The notes beneath the pieces are model-generated. The model made no database searches and was not told the DNA's origin. It saw nothing but the letters and a program-made list of their open reading frames with translations. Shown here in pieces: positions 22,493 through 35,396 of a stretch of DNA of 60,746 nucleotides (position 1 is its first letter; every line of letters starts with the position of its first letter). The stretch is from Thamnocephalis sphaerospora (lineage: Eukaryota; Zoopagomycota; Zoopagomycetes; Zoopagales; Sigmoideomycetaceae): assembly GCA_003614735.1 (NCBI GenBank), contig KZ992442.1, forward strand, positions 1 to 60,746, given 5' to 3'. A program made the position numbers and the translations under genes.

Positions 22493-23361
22493 ATGAATAT
22501 CCGTCGTGCCACTGTGAGTTCCGCTGCGCTGACAAAAAGTACGTTCGGGGCCTGGCCTGAGCGAGAATTGACCTGTGCCTGCACTTTGCGCCTGCACGCG
22601 TATTGCCAGGTGGACGATCTGCCGGCCATGCAGCATTGCAACCTGATGAACTTGCCCGAGAATTACCAGCTCAAGTACTGTGCGTACTTCCTGGCTGGCA
22701 GTAGACGACTGGTATCACGCATGGTTGCTAACACGACAACGCCGATGCAGACCTGTATCATGCGCTTTCCTGGCCGCAGCTTTCCTACGTCGCAGAGGAC
22801 CACAAGGGCCGCATTGTTGGCTACGTGCTGGCTAAGATGTAGGCGCCACTGTTCGTCTAGTAGTAGCGGCAGCAGCAGCAGCAGCAGCAAGGATGCGCTT
22901 TACTGACGATTGCTTGCGCAGGGAGGAGGATCCATCGGATACGCCGCATGGTCATATTACGTCTCTGTCTGTGATGCGCAACTATCGTCGCCTGGGCATT
23001 GCCGAGAAGCTGATGCGGCAGTCGCGTACGTATCAGCCATCGGCCAGTTTGACGTCTCGGTGCTCACACGCAGCGACTCTTGCAGAACAAGCAATGGCCG
23101 ACTGTTTTGGCGCAAAGTATCTGTCGCTTCATGTGCGCAAGAGCAACCGGGCGGCACTGAGTCTGTATCGTGATACGCTAGGCTTTACGTGAGTGCTGGC
23201 TGCGTCGCCGATGGCCCAAGGACACTTGCTAGCCGTGATATCGTCTGCTGACTCTAGCTCCTTTGCCTGCTAGCGTGGTGGACATTGAAGCCAAGTACTA
23301 TGCCGATGGCGAAGACGCGTATGCGATGCGCTGCGATCTCACTCCGCTTAAGCGCGCGTAG
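22493..23361 (+). CDS. NAA10: N-terminal acetyltransferase catalytic subunit Naa10 (Ard1)
   Basis: The GNAT enzyme of the NatA complex, which acetylates nascent N-termini at the ribosome. The start has a strong context (GCCACCATGA). The first exon is 21 bases (MNIRRAT), then [23 protein letters not shown], ending in [57 protein letters not shown] (acetyl-CoA loop RRLGIA), [21 protein letters not shown] and [18 protein letters not shown]. This is full length for the catalytic core; the acidic tail of animal Naa10 is absent, with a short end TPLKRA. The intron at about 22838-22919 contains a CAG run. NOT1 begins 228 bases downstream on the same strand. Confidence 0.95.
22866..22891. repeat. (CAG)n tract in a NAA10 intron
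   Basis: About seven CAG units between the AAGAT-GTAGGC donor and the TTGCGCAG acceptor. Intronic, so not translated. It creates several AG dinucleotides upstream of the true acceptor. Confidence 0.7.
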
Positions 23362-23444
23362 CTGCTCACATACAAATGGCCTTTGTCAGTAAAACTGTGG
23401 TTGAGCCACTCCCATCATATTCGACGAGACAGCGATTGCGCATA

Positions 23445-23482
23445 CCCCTTCCCTCTCTCTCCCTCTCTCGCACACACACACA
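23445..23482 (+). repeat. CT-rich and (CA)n tract upstream of NOT1
   Basis: CCTTCCCTCTCTCTCCCTCTCTC followed by a CA run, about 110-145 bases before the NOT1 ATG on the sense strand. It is one of several pyrimidine tracts in 5' leaders of this window. Confidence 0.6.
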
Positions 23483-23589
23483 TTGCCGTACGTCAAGGTT
23501 ATCCACCTATTGTCTGCGGCCACTATCCTGCTCCGTTTGCGGTCTACTCTCTACGCGTATCTGCCTAGGACTGCTGTTCGTTTTCAGTC

Positions 23590-26500
23590 ATGAGGTGGGT
23601 ATGAGCAAGCCATGCATGCTGTCATCGTGCTGTCAAGCTGGCCAGCAAGCGCACCTGCTTACATCGCACTCTGTTGACTGTATGCGCTGACAGCGGCGGC
23701 ACGCCCGGGGGCAGCTCGCTGCCGCATCTAGCTGATGTGATGCTAGATCTCGGCTACAAGTGCTGCTCTTCCCCGGCGGCAGTGCACGAAGTGCTCGCGC
23801 AGTATGGTGTTGGTGACGCCAGCCCACTGTCTGCCGAAGAGGTGGCACGAGTGCTTGGCATGATGGTGCGCACGCACGTTAGTCTTGAGGCATCCTCTGG
23901 TCCAGACGGCACGCTGGCCAAAACCTGGAATTCGCAGATGTTTGCCAGCGTCATCGCTGAAAAGGTGCGTGGACATGGGTGGCCTGCGGTGCAACGCGCG
24001 GCAACGCTGGATGCTTACACGATGCACATGCACGTCTATGACCGCCATGACACAACCTGTCAGCAACCTGACCTGGACTGGGAAGAAGTGCTCAAACAGC
24101 TAGACTACCCCGAGTTTACGGTATTTGACCTAGAGGGCATGATGCTCATTGTCAGCGCGTACCGAGCGGCCATCAAGGTAGGGCGTGCACGGTCAACGGT
24201 TGGCGGCAGCATGGTCAGCTAGCTGACACTGGCACCAGGAAACCCGACCGCTTCCGGCTTCCGTGCTGCTGCGCGAATGGACCAACAAGCGGGGCCATTA
24301 CAGCCTGTTTAAGCATGCCATCTTCTGCTCGCCAGATTTAGCCGACTTTTCGACCGATACGCCGCAAAAGATCCTGCAGCCCGAGGATGGCGCAGAGCTC
24401 AATGCCAACATGAAGTCCATGGCAGTAACGCTGTCGGCGCACAAGTGGAACTCTGTCGCGTTCTTTGAGACGCTGGTTTCCTTTCATGACGCCGAGCCGG
24501 TCGGTGACTTGCGTACACAGCTGGAGAAGATGTCCAAGATGTCTGCCGAGCTGGTCTTTCTCGGCCTGCTGCAGGTCAAGGTACGCGTTTACGCCATTAG
24601 GCTACTTGTCTGTAGTCTGCGCATCAACTCACACACCTGCGCTGATTTGCGCGTCTTACTGGTGACAGGGAAACTGGAGTGATCTGCATCAGGAAGCGCT
24701 CACCAAGCTGCTGTTTGTGTTTCTCGTTGGCCATCCCAACTCTAGCCTGATCTTGTCGCGGTTGTGGACGCTTAATGGCACAATGCTGGTCTCTGGTCTG
24801 CGTGAAATGTACAAGAAGGATGCCAACACACTGTCGCGCATTCTTGATGTTGCCCAAGATCTCAAGGTGAGCAATCATCGGTGTGATTGTTGTGGAAAAC
24901 AGACAGCCCATGCTGATCATTGCTCTCCAGATTATTACCACGTTGCTCAGCATCGAGTCGTTTAATTTCACCATCGATTTGGCTGCATTGGCCTCGCGGC
25001 GTGAGTATTTGAATCTTGAAAAGTGGCTGCTGGACTCGATTGCCAGGCACAAGGATCAGTTCATTGCGGCCTGCCTCAATTTTCTAAAATCCAAGATGAA
25101 CGAGGAGATTGCACGCCAGACACACAACGTAGCGTCGCAGTCGGTTCCGCTGTCGCTTGAGGTGAACGCCATTTTTCTGCGCGTTCTTGAGCGCAGGTAA
25201 GCGTAAACGGCCCGCGGCAGCATGTCGTCACTCTACTCACGGTCCTTGTGCGCCTCTAGCACGATGACGCCGGCCAACACCGACTACTTCAAGGAGGTGC
25301 GCAACACTTGCTTGCAGGTGCACCCGCGCCTGATGAATGTCGGCGCATCGGCAGAAGAGCTGGCCAGCGGCTCTGAGACAACATTCTCGTCGGATGTGGA
25401 GGCTGAGGTCAACGGCCACTACGAACGCATCTATCGCGGCGACATGTCGATGGACTCGGTGGTCGAGCTGCTCACTCGGCTGAAAAACTCGCCAGATCCG
25501 CGTCAACAGCAGGTGTTTGCCTGCATGGTGCACAACCTGTTTGACGAGTACCGATTCTTCCCAAAGTACCCCGACAAGGAGTTGGCCATCACAAGTGTGC
25601 TGTTTGGCTCGCTGATCCGCTACCAGCTTGTGTCGTATACGCCGTTTGGCATTGCGCTGCGCTATGTGCTGGATGCGCTGCGCAGTTCGCCGGGCTCACG
25701 CATGTTCAAGTTTGGCGTACAGGCGCTGACCCAGTTCCAGTCACGGCTGGCCGAGTGGCCGCCCTTTTGCGAGCATCTGCTGCAGATTCCGCATCTGCGC
25801 CAGTTCCTCCCCGAGCTAGCACAGTTTGCGCGTTCGGTCACAACGGCTGCCCATCAGCAAAAGCAGCACCAGCAGCTGGCGCAGCCTCCGTCGCACGGCC
25901 ACCCGCCGACGTCGCAGCAGGGTTCGCCGCCATCGCTACCGCAGCAGCAACAGCAGCAGGGCGATGGACGTGGCTCCCTTTCGCACGCGTCCTCGCCGGC
26001 ACCGCCGGTTCGTAATGTAGCGCTGGTGTTCAATTCGGTGCATGTAGACTACGAGGACGAGGAGATTGTGGCGCCGTCCGAGGCACTGCAGGACCGCATT
26101 CTGTTCAACATCAACAATCTTGCTGAGAACAATCTGCTTTCCAAGCTGCCCGAGCTACGCGAAACGATCGAAGAATCGGTGTACGCGTGGTTCAGCCAGT
26201 ATTTAGTGGTCAAGCGCGCTAGTCTGGAGCCGAACCAGCATGAGCTGTACCTGAAAATGCTTGACCTGCTCAGGAAGCCCGACCTGCTGAAATGCGTACT
26301 GCGCCAGACACTGGTCAACATTCGCGTGCTACTCAATTCGGAAAAGACCGTCGACTCGTCTTCGGAGCGTGCGCTTTTGAAGAATCTGGGCTCCTGGCTA
26401 GGCGGTATGACATTGGCGCGCAATGTGCCCATCAGACACAAGCACATTGCATTCAAGGTACGTAGGCAAATGGCACGCTTGTTTGCAGTCACTGGATTAA

Positions 26501-29500
26501 CCCCACCAACGTGCCGCGCGTCCATCCCATAGGACTTGCTGATCGAAGGCTATGACAGCGGCCGCCTGATTGTAGCAATACCCTTTGTTGCCAAGGTGCT
26601 CGAACAAGGCAAACGCAGCACTGTGTTTCGGCCTCCCAATCCCTGGTTGATGGGCATCCTTCGGCTGTTGGTGGAACTCTATCACTTTGCCGATCTCAAG
26701 CTTAATCTAAAGTTTGAGGTGGAGGTGCTGTGCAATGCGTTCCAGATCAAGGTGGATGGTAAGCTACAGGCGGTGCAGAGGAGCGTTTAGCTGTACTGAT
26801 CTGACGCTCGCGCCTGGCTCTGCACAGACATTGAAGCAACCACTTTGCTCAAGGATCGGCCACCAAAAGAGCTGCTGGACCCGCACGCGGTGGCCGGAGC
26901 CATGGATGCACTCAACTATGGTTATCCGCTGCAGTCGGCAAACACAGGGGCCACCTCTGCGGCCACACTGGTGCCCACAACAGTTGCAGGTGCAAACGCC
27001 TCTCAGTCACAGCTACTGCAACAGCAGCAGCAGCAGCTTGGCGAACATCGCCTGCAGCAAAACACGGCTGCCTACGATGATCTGCTCAATGTCGGACTGC
27101 CGAATCTCGCGTCGTTCCTGCACTTTGATCCTAGCTTCACGCTATTCATTACGCAGCCGGTGCTGAAGCGTATCTTCCACCTTGCCATCGACCGTGCCAT
27201 TCGTGAAATCATTGCGCCGGTGGTGGAACGATCGGTAACGATTGCAGGCATCTCTACACGTGAGCTGATTATCAAGGACTTTGCACTGGAGCCTAATGAG
27301 GAGAAGATGCGCAAGGCAGCACACTCTATGGTGCGCAGTCTTGCTGGCAATCTCGCTCTGGTCACATGCAAGGAGCCGCTCCGTGTCAACATCACCAACC
27401 ACGTGCGTACGCTGATGGTGCAGGGCAACTACCACGATCAGAATCTGCCCGAAGATTTGATCACCGTCACTGTCGAGGACAACTTGGAGCTAGCCTGCTC
27501 TATTGTTGAGAAAGCAGCGGCCGACAAGGCAGTTCCCGAGATTGACGAGATTCTTGCTGCATCATTTAACAACCGGCGCAAGTATCGTGAAGTAAGGGGA
27601 TTGACGTTGGTGGCAACGCGGATTGCGCGAACCGTGTACCTAACGCGCATCTGAAATGTCAACGTAGCGCACTGGCCAGCCGTACTACGACATGAATGCG
27701 TTTTCGGCGTCGCGCTATCCGGCTAATTTGCCCGATGCGCTGCGGCTGAAGCCGACAGGCTTGTCAGCGGCGCAGCTTCGTGTCTACGATGAGTTTGCCA
27801 AGAGTGCCCGTCCGGCCGGCCAAGCACGACCACTAGGCGCGCCATCCTCGGACGGTTCGCCACTCTTTACGTATGGTGCATCTGATCAGCTTGGGGCCAC
27901 CCAGCCGTCGTCGTCGTCGTCACTGCTGCCGCAGCAGGGCTCGCAACCAAGCCAGCCGATCCAGCCGATGCTGCAGCAGGCACAACAGGGTCAGCAGCAG
28001 AGCCAGCAGCAAGATCCATACAGGGTGTCAGCCAGCGACCAGCAGACGCTGGAACGATTGGGCGTAAGTCTGATGCATAAGTATGGCCACGTGCGCCAGC
28101 CTTAGCATTCCTAACGTGCTCCGTGGGAGGGTTTACAGCAATTTATTGCCGAGCTGGATGCCAAGATTAGTGCCAATGCAGACGTGCCATGGCAAAAGCT
28201 GCCGGTGCATCATGACATCAACGTGCTTATGCGACAGATCTCACTGTTGGCCGGCCAGTCTCGCCAGCGAGACGAGGTGGCGCTCACATTCTCCCAAAAG
28301 GTGGTTCAGTTGCTCTACAAAAATGACACTGAGCTGTCGCGCGAGGTTTATGTGATGCTACTAGAGCACTTGTGCAAGATTTCCGTCAAGGTTGACAAGG
28401 AAGTGACCGCCTGGCTGCTCTATGCTGACGACGAGGTGCGTCAACTGGAATGCGGTGCATGTCGAGGAACCACGCGTAATTTGCATATTGCCACCGATAC
28501 TAATGCGCTAGCTGCTGCGACACACAGCGCAAGTACAATGTGCCTGTCACCATGGCGCTAATCAAAGCCGGCTTGATCAACGTTGCTGAGCTTGATCTGC
28601 AGCTGGCCAAGCTGATGGAGGCTAATCGCCCGGCTGCCGTCGAGTTTGCCGCAAAGCTTGTGCGTCAATGTGTGTTTGATACACAGCAGTCGTGCGCCAC
28701 ACGTAACCAGTTTGCCAACTCGCTGGCAACGCTGGCGCGCATTGCACAGCGCACCGCGGTGTCCGAAACGTGCGTTATCGCACGCGTCTGGCTACTTTTT
28801 CCATCCGGTACTAATTCACTCTTGGCACATCTAGTGTGGAGAAGCTGCTCGAGGAGATTAAGATGGGCCCGGCGCAGTCCGATGAGCTGTCGGCGGTCAC
28901 GATGAGCGGTGCAGTAAGCGCCATTGGCACTGGCAACACCGAGCTGGCTAGCATCCGCGATCAGCTGGTGTTTGTCTTTGGCGAATGGGTTCGTCTCTAC
29001 CAGCATCCTTCGTCCAACGAAAAGTCTCTTGCTGTCTTTGTCAACCAGGTAAGGGCCATTACATTGCAAGCACCATCTGCGTAGCGCTAACATCTATAAA
29101 AGATTCAGCAGCAGAGCATCTTGCAGGACGAAAACACATTTTCGCTGTTTTTCCGCAGTTGCATTGAGCTGTGCGTGGAGATTTACCAGAAGCAGGCAGC
29201 CACCACCGGCAGTTCGGCGCTTGCCATCTACCAGACGGTGGACGCCTACGCCAAGTTGATTGCGCTGCTGGTGCGCTCGCACGATGAGAAGAATGGGGTT
29301 ACGCAGGCGGCCTACTTGAAAAAGATTCTCTCCATCACAGTGCTGGTGCTGGTGAAGGAGCACGAGCAACGCAAGCAAAAGTTCAACCAAAAGCCGTTCT
29401 TCCGGCTATTTGTTGGTCTGCTTATGGAGCTCAACTTGAGTGAATCATCGGTGTTGCCTGAGCAGCGCTTTGCTTTCCTGCAGGCATTCAGGTAAATGAC

Positions 29501-30834
29501 CTGCGCAACGCATGCAAGTCGTTCCCTTGCTGACGCCGCCGCCGCACGGCAACCTATTGTCCATCAGCGAAACGTTCCACACGCTCCGGCCATCCTTCTT
29601 GCCTGGGTTTACATTTGCTTGGGTATCTCTGATTTCCCATCGTCTGTTTATGCCCAAGTTGTTGCTGGCAGAGGACCGCAAGGTACGGCAGAGCAGGCTG
29701 TCATTTGCCGAAAGTCATGTCTAACTCACACGCGGCGGCTGCGTCTAGGGCTGGCCCGTTGCTCTCAAGCTCCAGATGGATCTGTTCCAGTTCCTCTACC
29801 CCTTCTTGGAGCGTGTGGAGATGAAGGATAGCACGCGCTTGCTTTACAAGAGTGCGCTGCGCATTCTTCTTGTCTTGCTGCACGATTTCCCCGACTTTCT
29901 CAGCGCCTACCACCTGGACTTTTGCGATAACATCCCGGTGGTGTGCATCCAGCTGCGCAATCTCATTCTCAGCGCATTCCCGCGCGACATCCGGCTGCCC
30001 GATCCGTTTATGCGTAATCTGAAGGTTGATCTGCTGCCTGAGGTGAACCAGCCGCCGACGGTCCTCTCCGACTACACTGCCATTCTGGCCGACAGCGGAC
30101 TCAAGCAGGATATTGACAACTATCTCAAGGCGCGCGCGCCCGTCTCATTCCTGCTAGACCTGCGCAGTCGACTTACACTGTCGGCCACACCGGGCAGCCC
30201 GGATCAGGCGGCGGCTGCCGCTGTGGTGCGCTACAACGTGCCACTCATCAACGCACTCGTCATGTACATTGGTGTGCAGGCTGTGGCGCATCTGCACGGC
30301 AAGGGTCAGGAGGGTGTGTCGCCCATCACGCACAGCGTGCCGATGGATATTTTCCAGCAGCTGTTGATCGACATGGACCTTGAAGGTGAGCTGGCTGGCT
30401 GCACAGTATGGCGCAATCTTTGCCTTACAGTATGCTAATTAACCATGTTTTGCAGGTCGCTATCTGTTTGTGAATGCGATAGCAAATCAACTGCGCTATC
30501 CAAACAGCCATACACACTACTTTAGCTGCGTCCTACTTTACCTGTTTGCCGAGGCCAACCAGGATATCATCAAGGAGCAGATTACTCGGTAAGTGATGGA
30601 GTGGCCGGCAAGCTTTTTGCCACGGTGCACGAGCTAACCGGCGACCTGCATCACCTTTCTAGTGTCTTGCTGGAGCGCTTGATTGCCAATCGCCCTCATC
30701 CGTGGGGCTTGATGATTACTCTGATTGAGCTGATGAAGAACCCCTGCTACAAGTTTTGGGATCATCCGTTTACGCGCTGTGCGCCCGACATTGAGCGGCT
30801 TTTCCAGTCCGTCGCACGCAGCATCAACATCTAG
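23590..30834 (+). CDS. NOT1: CCR4-NOT complex scaffold Not1 (CNOT1)
   Basis: The central scaffold of the CCR4-NOT deadenylase, and the largest gene here (about 2,000 residues). The start fits a five-base coding exon ATGAG (23590-23594) joined across 23595-23693 to give [11 protein letters not shown]. Then come the N-terminal HEAT block ([58 protein letters not shown]) and the MIF4G-like region ([33 protein letters not shown]). A Gln/Pro-rich linker leads to the CAF1-binding MIF4G ([14 protein letters not shown] through [17 protein letters not shown]), the CNOT9-binding domain ([11 protein letters not shown] to [13 protein letters not shown]) and the Not1 C-terminal domain ([16 protein letters not shown] to FRVLL-type helices, ending [13 protein letters not shown]). 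About 14 introns. Relative to human CNOT1, roughly 180 N-terminal residues are absent. Confidence 0.95.
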
Positions 30835-30950
30835 CGAGCTTACATGCACTTTTGTCTGTCACTCATGAATCCAAACATCGTCTTTTGGGGACACATGTAC
30901 GTAGTAGCGTCGTTTTTAGTACAAATACATTGCGTTATCTGCACATGCGC

Positions 30951-32347
30951 TCATGGCAGCGGCGGTGGTAGCGGCAGTTTGGGGCGTCTCGGCCTCTTTG
31001 GCTGGTCAAACTCATCCGGCGGCTTGGGCTTTGCGCCGAGACCGAGCAGTCGCGGACGCTGCTCTATGCTGTACGATTTCGGATCGCTATTACAAACGTC
31101 AGCTGCAATATCAGTGCACCACCGCCATGCTCACGTTCAGCGTACCCGTTGCGATGACCGCGTCCAATGCCCTGTCCATCCTTCCAGCCCATGCCGCGCA
31201 ATAATGCTGCGCCAAACTCCTCGATAGGCACATCATCATAATCGTCCAAGGTGCTCTACATGTCGATGGCAGTAGTGGTAAGCGTGCATGCCAGTATGGA
31301 CATTGACGAGCAGCAATACCTACCACGTCCGGACATGCGGCCAAATCCACTTTGAACGCGTCCCTCTCCATGCGGCTCATATCAGCTTGCGAGGGGCCAC
31401 TCGTGCGGCTGCTGTCTACATCAGCGCCATCCACTTGCATGGGCAGCACCAGTTTAGGTTTGTTGGACTGGTCCTCTTCCGCTGTCGACGGCCCGTCTCT
31501 CTGTCGCTGTGCATCTACGGAATTGCTTGTCATTAGTTGCTGTTCAAAATGCTATCCATTTTGTATTACTACTCACCAGCCAGCAGCTCATCAATCGCCT
31601 GTTGCTCCAGAGTCTCTCGGGTTGTCACGCGTGTTGGAGCCTGCAGCACCGGTGCTGGCTCTTCGCTTGCCGTCTCAGGCGTCGGCTGGCCAACCGGCGG
31701 CGTACGTTTCTGCGTCAGCTGCAGCCCGTAGCTAGCGTCATGCGATATGCGTTCCACAGTTCCGGATGCTGCAGGGCGCGTTGCGGAAATATCTTCAATT
31801 TGCTGCTGCCGAAGTTTGCGCCGGTCTGCGCGCCAGTCTCGATTAGCGATCGGCTTGATAACCAGCGGCCCCTTCTCGGGTTCCTGATGCACACTAGAAG
31901 ACACCGCAATAAGTCCATCTGGCGCCAGCACGCTCGCTTCTCTACACCGTCCTACCTCATGGCCTGGTTGCCCTCAAAGCCAGTCAGCAGCACCACCTTA
32001 TCCACCTCCTCTGTCTCCTCATCCGAGCTGTGCTGGCGCTTTCGACGCGTGCTACTATCGCCAGCAAACGCCCGTACATGCTGTTTAACCTTTGGCTGAC
32101 TTGTGGATAGTCCACCCAGAGAAAATCCAAACTTTTTGCCAGCGGCGCGTGGCGCTGTGCCGGCATTCTCAGGCGTAGCTGCAACTGCATCTGTGCTTGC
32201 CTTGTCAGGAAGCGCGTTCGCCGCTAAGCTGCTGGTCTTTGCTACCAACGTCGCCGCTGGCTGCTCCGGCGTTGCAGCTGGCGTTGCGCCCGCAAGTGTG
32301 AATCCAATCTTGGCAGGCTTGCCGCCTACACGGCGACCGCTAAACAT
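30951..32347 (-). CDS. SPP2: G-patch spliceosome factor Spp2/GPKOW
   Basis: The G-patch activator of the Prp2 helicase during spliceosome activation. The start MFSGRRVGGKPAKIGFTL (32347) opens a low-complexity Ala/Pro/Thr region with a second GKKFGFSLGG. It is followed by a nuclear-type basic-acidic stretch (RRKRQHSSDEETEEVDKV), VLLTGFEGNQA, GPLVIKPIANRDWRADRRK, and the G-patch VPIEEFGAALLRGMGWKDGQGIGR (parts EEFGAALLRGMGWKDGQGI), then RPRLLGLGAKPKPPDEF and a basic-proline end. The P-EEFG-A-LRGMGW form is the Spp2/GPKOW subtype. No KOW domain is visible after the G-patch, so it is closer to yeast Spp2 than to full human GPKOW. Its stop is 116 bases from the NOT1 stop (convergent). Confidence 0.88.
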
Positions 32348-32937
32348 GCTGAACACGGCAGAGTAGAATCGTAGGTCGTCGGCCAGGACGTACGCAGTGA
32401 TGGCAAAAGAGAAGAGAGGAGTGCAGCCACAACAGTCACCCGAGCACAAGTTCAGCTTATTCTTCCTTGCCTATTCGCCGCTGCTTGCATCGGCAGACGC
32501 ATACGCTGAACGCATCAGGCGGCGCACGGCTGTGCTCTGGGTGCGCTGCATCGCCTGCCTTGTTGAGCTGGCGCACGGCAAACACGCGTACACGCTTTCT
32601 CTCCGTCGGGATCTCGCCTCATCTACACTTGTCCCACTCGTTCAGTCTGCCGTCTCTGCCGTCTACGCTATTACTGCGACGCCTTGACGAAGCGCCGACG
32701 TATATAGTGTGCTGCAGCTACACTCTATCTGGTTAGCGTTCATACACGCATACACACACTTGCGCTGGCGCTAGTACCTGCCCTGGTGGCCGCTCGTCGC
32801 CGAGTACCGGACCGTCTGCGTCGCTTGCGCCACTGGCACGGCTACGGTGACCGCAACAGGTGCTGAGCAGCGGCGCTAGGACACGCGTTGGCATAGCGTT
32901 CAAGCCTCGTGTATGCGCAAGGGGTATACCATAAGCT
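32348..32937. promoter_or_regulatory. Divergent promoter region of SPP2 and SGF73
   Basis: 590 bases between divergent starts, with a TATATA at 32701-32706. ORFs in it (for example 32397-32687) have no recognisable family and overlap in several frames, so I read it as non-coding. Confidence 0.4.
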
Positions 32938-35396
32938 ATGAATCGCTCGACCAACGATGCCCCGCGCGGCACTGCGGGAGGAAAGCGGGCGCCAGCCATG
33001 TCCGCGCATCATGCCAGCAGCGGCGGTGGAGCGTTGGCAACGGCCTATGCGTCAGGCGGATCCTCGACCAAGAGCGGCTCCAGCAAAAAGGCCCGGCGCG
33101 ACACCAGCGGCGACATACGCACCAAGTCGTCGGCTGCTACTGCAAGCCGCAGCATTGACGCTGCAAGCGAACGCGCAGCATGGCGGGATATCGGCTCATG
33201 GCGTGACCTTATTACGGGATGTGAACCTGGTAGGTAGATGACCCGAATGTGCGGCTCCATTCCCCTCTTGTCAGACTGCTTACTGCGTGGTGACCACAGC
33301 AAATCCACAGCCGGATCCGTCGGCAGGAAAACATGCAATTACCACGGCCATCGATGCACGAGATATCCTTGAACGCAGTGGTGGCTGGCTTATGCGCGCA
33401 TGATGTGCGAGTATTCACGGTAATATCTTGACTCGTGTCATTGCTTATGGCCATTCGATGCTGTGGATTGGTGCTGCACAGATGAAAGCCTATGGCGATA
33501 TTCCGCTAGAGGATCGCCGCGTGATCATGTCGTGCAATGGCTGCGGAAAAGCGCTGATGACCAGCAGCGTGACGCGACACTATGGTGAGCCAGCAAGGTA
33601 GATGTTGAATAGCGAGTGCAATCTCAGCTTATGGGTGCTGTACGCCTTATACTCTTGTAGAAGAATCATGTTTAGCTACAGCGCCAGATCGACCACGTTT
33701 GGAAGCGCAAGCACGGAAACGCGCAGAAGAAGAGGGCAAACCGCGTGGCAGTTTGCACGAGAAGCGCGGTGCGAATCGCGATAGGAGTGCATCGCAGGAG
33801 CGTGACAAAAAGGACGATGCGCGTGCAGAACCGGATGCTAGTAGTCCTGCTACTACGCCGCGAAAAGCAGGCAACAGAAAGCGCAAGTTAGTCAACAAAA
33901 GTGGAGATGGGCCAGCAGCGGAGCCCGGTAAGTTGTTCAGCCACCTTGGTCGTCTGCTTTCACTTGGGTACTAATGGCAACGATGCATGGCATAGCTGTC
34001 ACGCCCACCAAGGAAGAAAAGCAGACCAAGAAACAGCGTACCCGTGCGCCCGACACCCCCACCAAGTCGGAGCGAGCGAAAAAGGCCGACAATGCCAGCG
34101 ACAGCGAGGGCTCCGACAAGGAAACAACGGTCACAGATAAGGGCAAGAAAAAAGACGGGGAGGCAACGTCCAAGAAGAAGAAAAAGGAGGCGACAGACAC
34201 CGAGCAGGATGATGCCGCTGCCACGGACGACAAGAGCAGTGAGGCGGGCAAGGAGGCTGAGACGGGCAAGAAGAAGAAAAAGGCCAAGGCCAAGACGCCG
34301 GCCAAGTCCACGCGCAACAAAGGTAGAGCGACGGTGCAGTGGATGTGTGCAGCCTAGTGCCTGTCGCATCTAATGGCAGTGCGTAGGCCCCATTGACCTG
34401 GACAAGCAGTGCGGCGTTATTGGTCCCAACAATCTACCGTGCACGCGATCGCTCACATGCAAGAGCCACTCCATGTCTTTGAAGCGAGCCGTGGTTGGCC
34501 GGTCGCAGCCGTACGACGTGCTCTATGCTGCCTATCAAGCACGTGCCCAAGCGCTGCGCGGTAAGCATAATGGCGGTGTGCGATGGTGCCTTGGCGTTGG
34601 CGCACATTAGCTGAGTACTCTGCATCCGCATTTGTCGACAGCGCTTGCCAACGGTGGTGTGCCACCGCCGCCTAATGCACGAAATCGGTCGGGTGCAAGC
34701 GCCAACGCTGCTGCCGCGGCGGCGGCGGCAGCTGCTGCGGCAGCAGCTGGAGGCGCCGGCCAGGACGCAGGGATCGACGCCGAACATGAGCTGGAGTTGG
34801 TGGCGCAGGCCATGCAGGCGGCACCGCCCCAGCCGCTTGCCATGCGACCACGGCCTGGCGCCTATGCGAAGCGGCGCCGCGAGTGTTTTCGCATGCGTGA
34901 GATGCTTCTGGATGCGCTGTGTGGCCGCACGCCCGACCTGGTGCAATACGTAGTACGCTGGACTGGTGCGCGCCCTGATCCTGTCGCATCTGCAGTGCCA
35001 ATCGCAAACAACGTGTCCAACTCCGACGGCCTTGACGGGGCATCGGCCGCTGCCTCCATGGAAGGTTTTGCAAACGGCACTCACGGCAACACATCCGTAC
35101 TCGGCAGCGACGCTGCCGCTAGCATGCTTGATGTAACGGCTACCGACATGTCCGCAACATCGGCACTGCCGCTGTCGGCATCGATGCTGTCGCCGCTGGC
35201 CGCGCAGAGCGGGTCGCTACGCATTGACGAAGATATGCCCATCTCGATGCTGGGTGTGAACATGGGCCTCGGCGCATTGCCCATTGCCATGGATCCGACC
35301 CTATCCGCTTCACTATCCGCGGCTGCACACGGTGCCGTCGGCGCAATGGACGTGGATCCCTCGCCATCGCTTACATCTTCCGCTGCGGCCATCTAA
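32938..35396 (+). CDS. SGF73: SAGA deubiquitinase-module subunit Sgf73 (ataxin-7)
   Basis: Anchors the H2B deubiquitinase module to SAGA. The start [11 protein letters not shown] (32938) leads to a disordered region, then [10 protein letters not shown] and, in later exons, [16 protein letters not shown]-type zinc finger ([17 protein letters not shown], about 33490-33585). A very Lys-rich region with repeated KKKKK runs follows (about 33700-34320), then the SCA7 domain [28 protein letters not shown] with its Cys/His set and [15 protein letters not shown] (about 34385-34545). After an Ala run of about 15 residues, a helix ([16 protein letters not shown]) and a Ser/Ala/Met-rich tail finish at TSSAAAI. 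Both the N-terminal zinc finger and SCA7 are present, as in full-length Sgf73. Confidence 0.9.

Noticed and set aside
32397-32736. ORFs in the SPP2-SGF73 gap
   Set aside because: Codon use and composition look random, and two frames overlap. No splice pattern gives a known protein.
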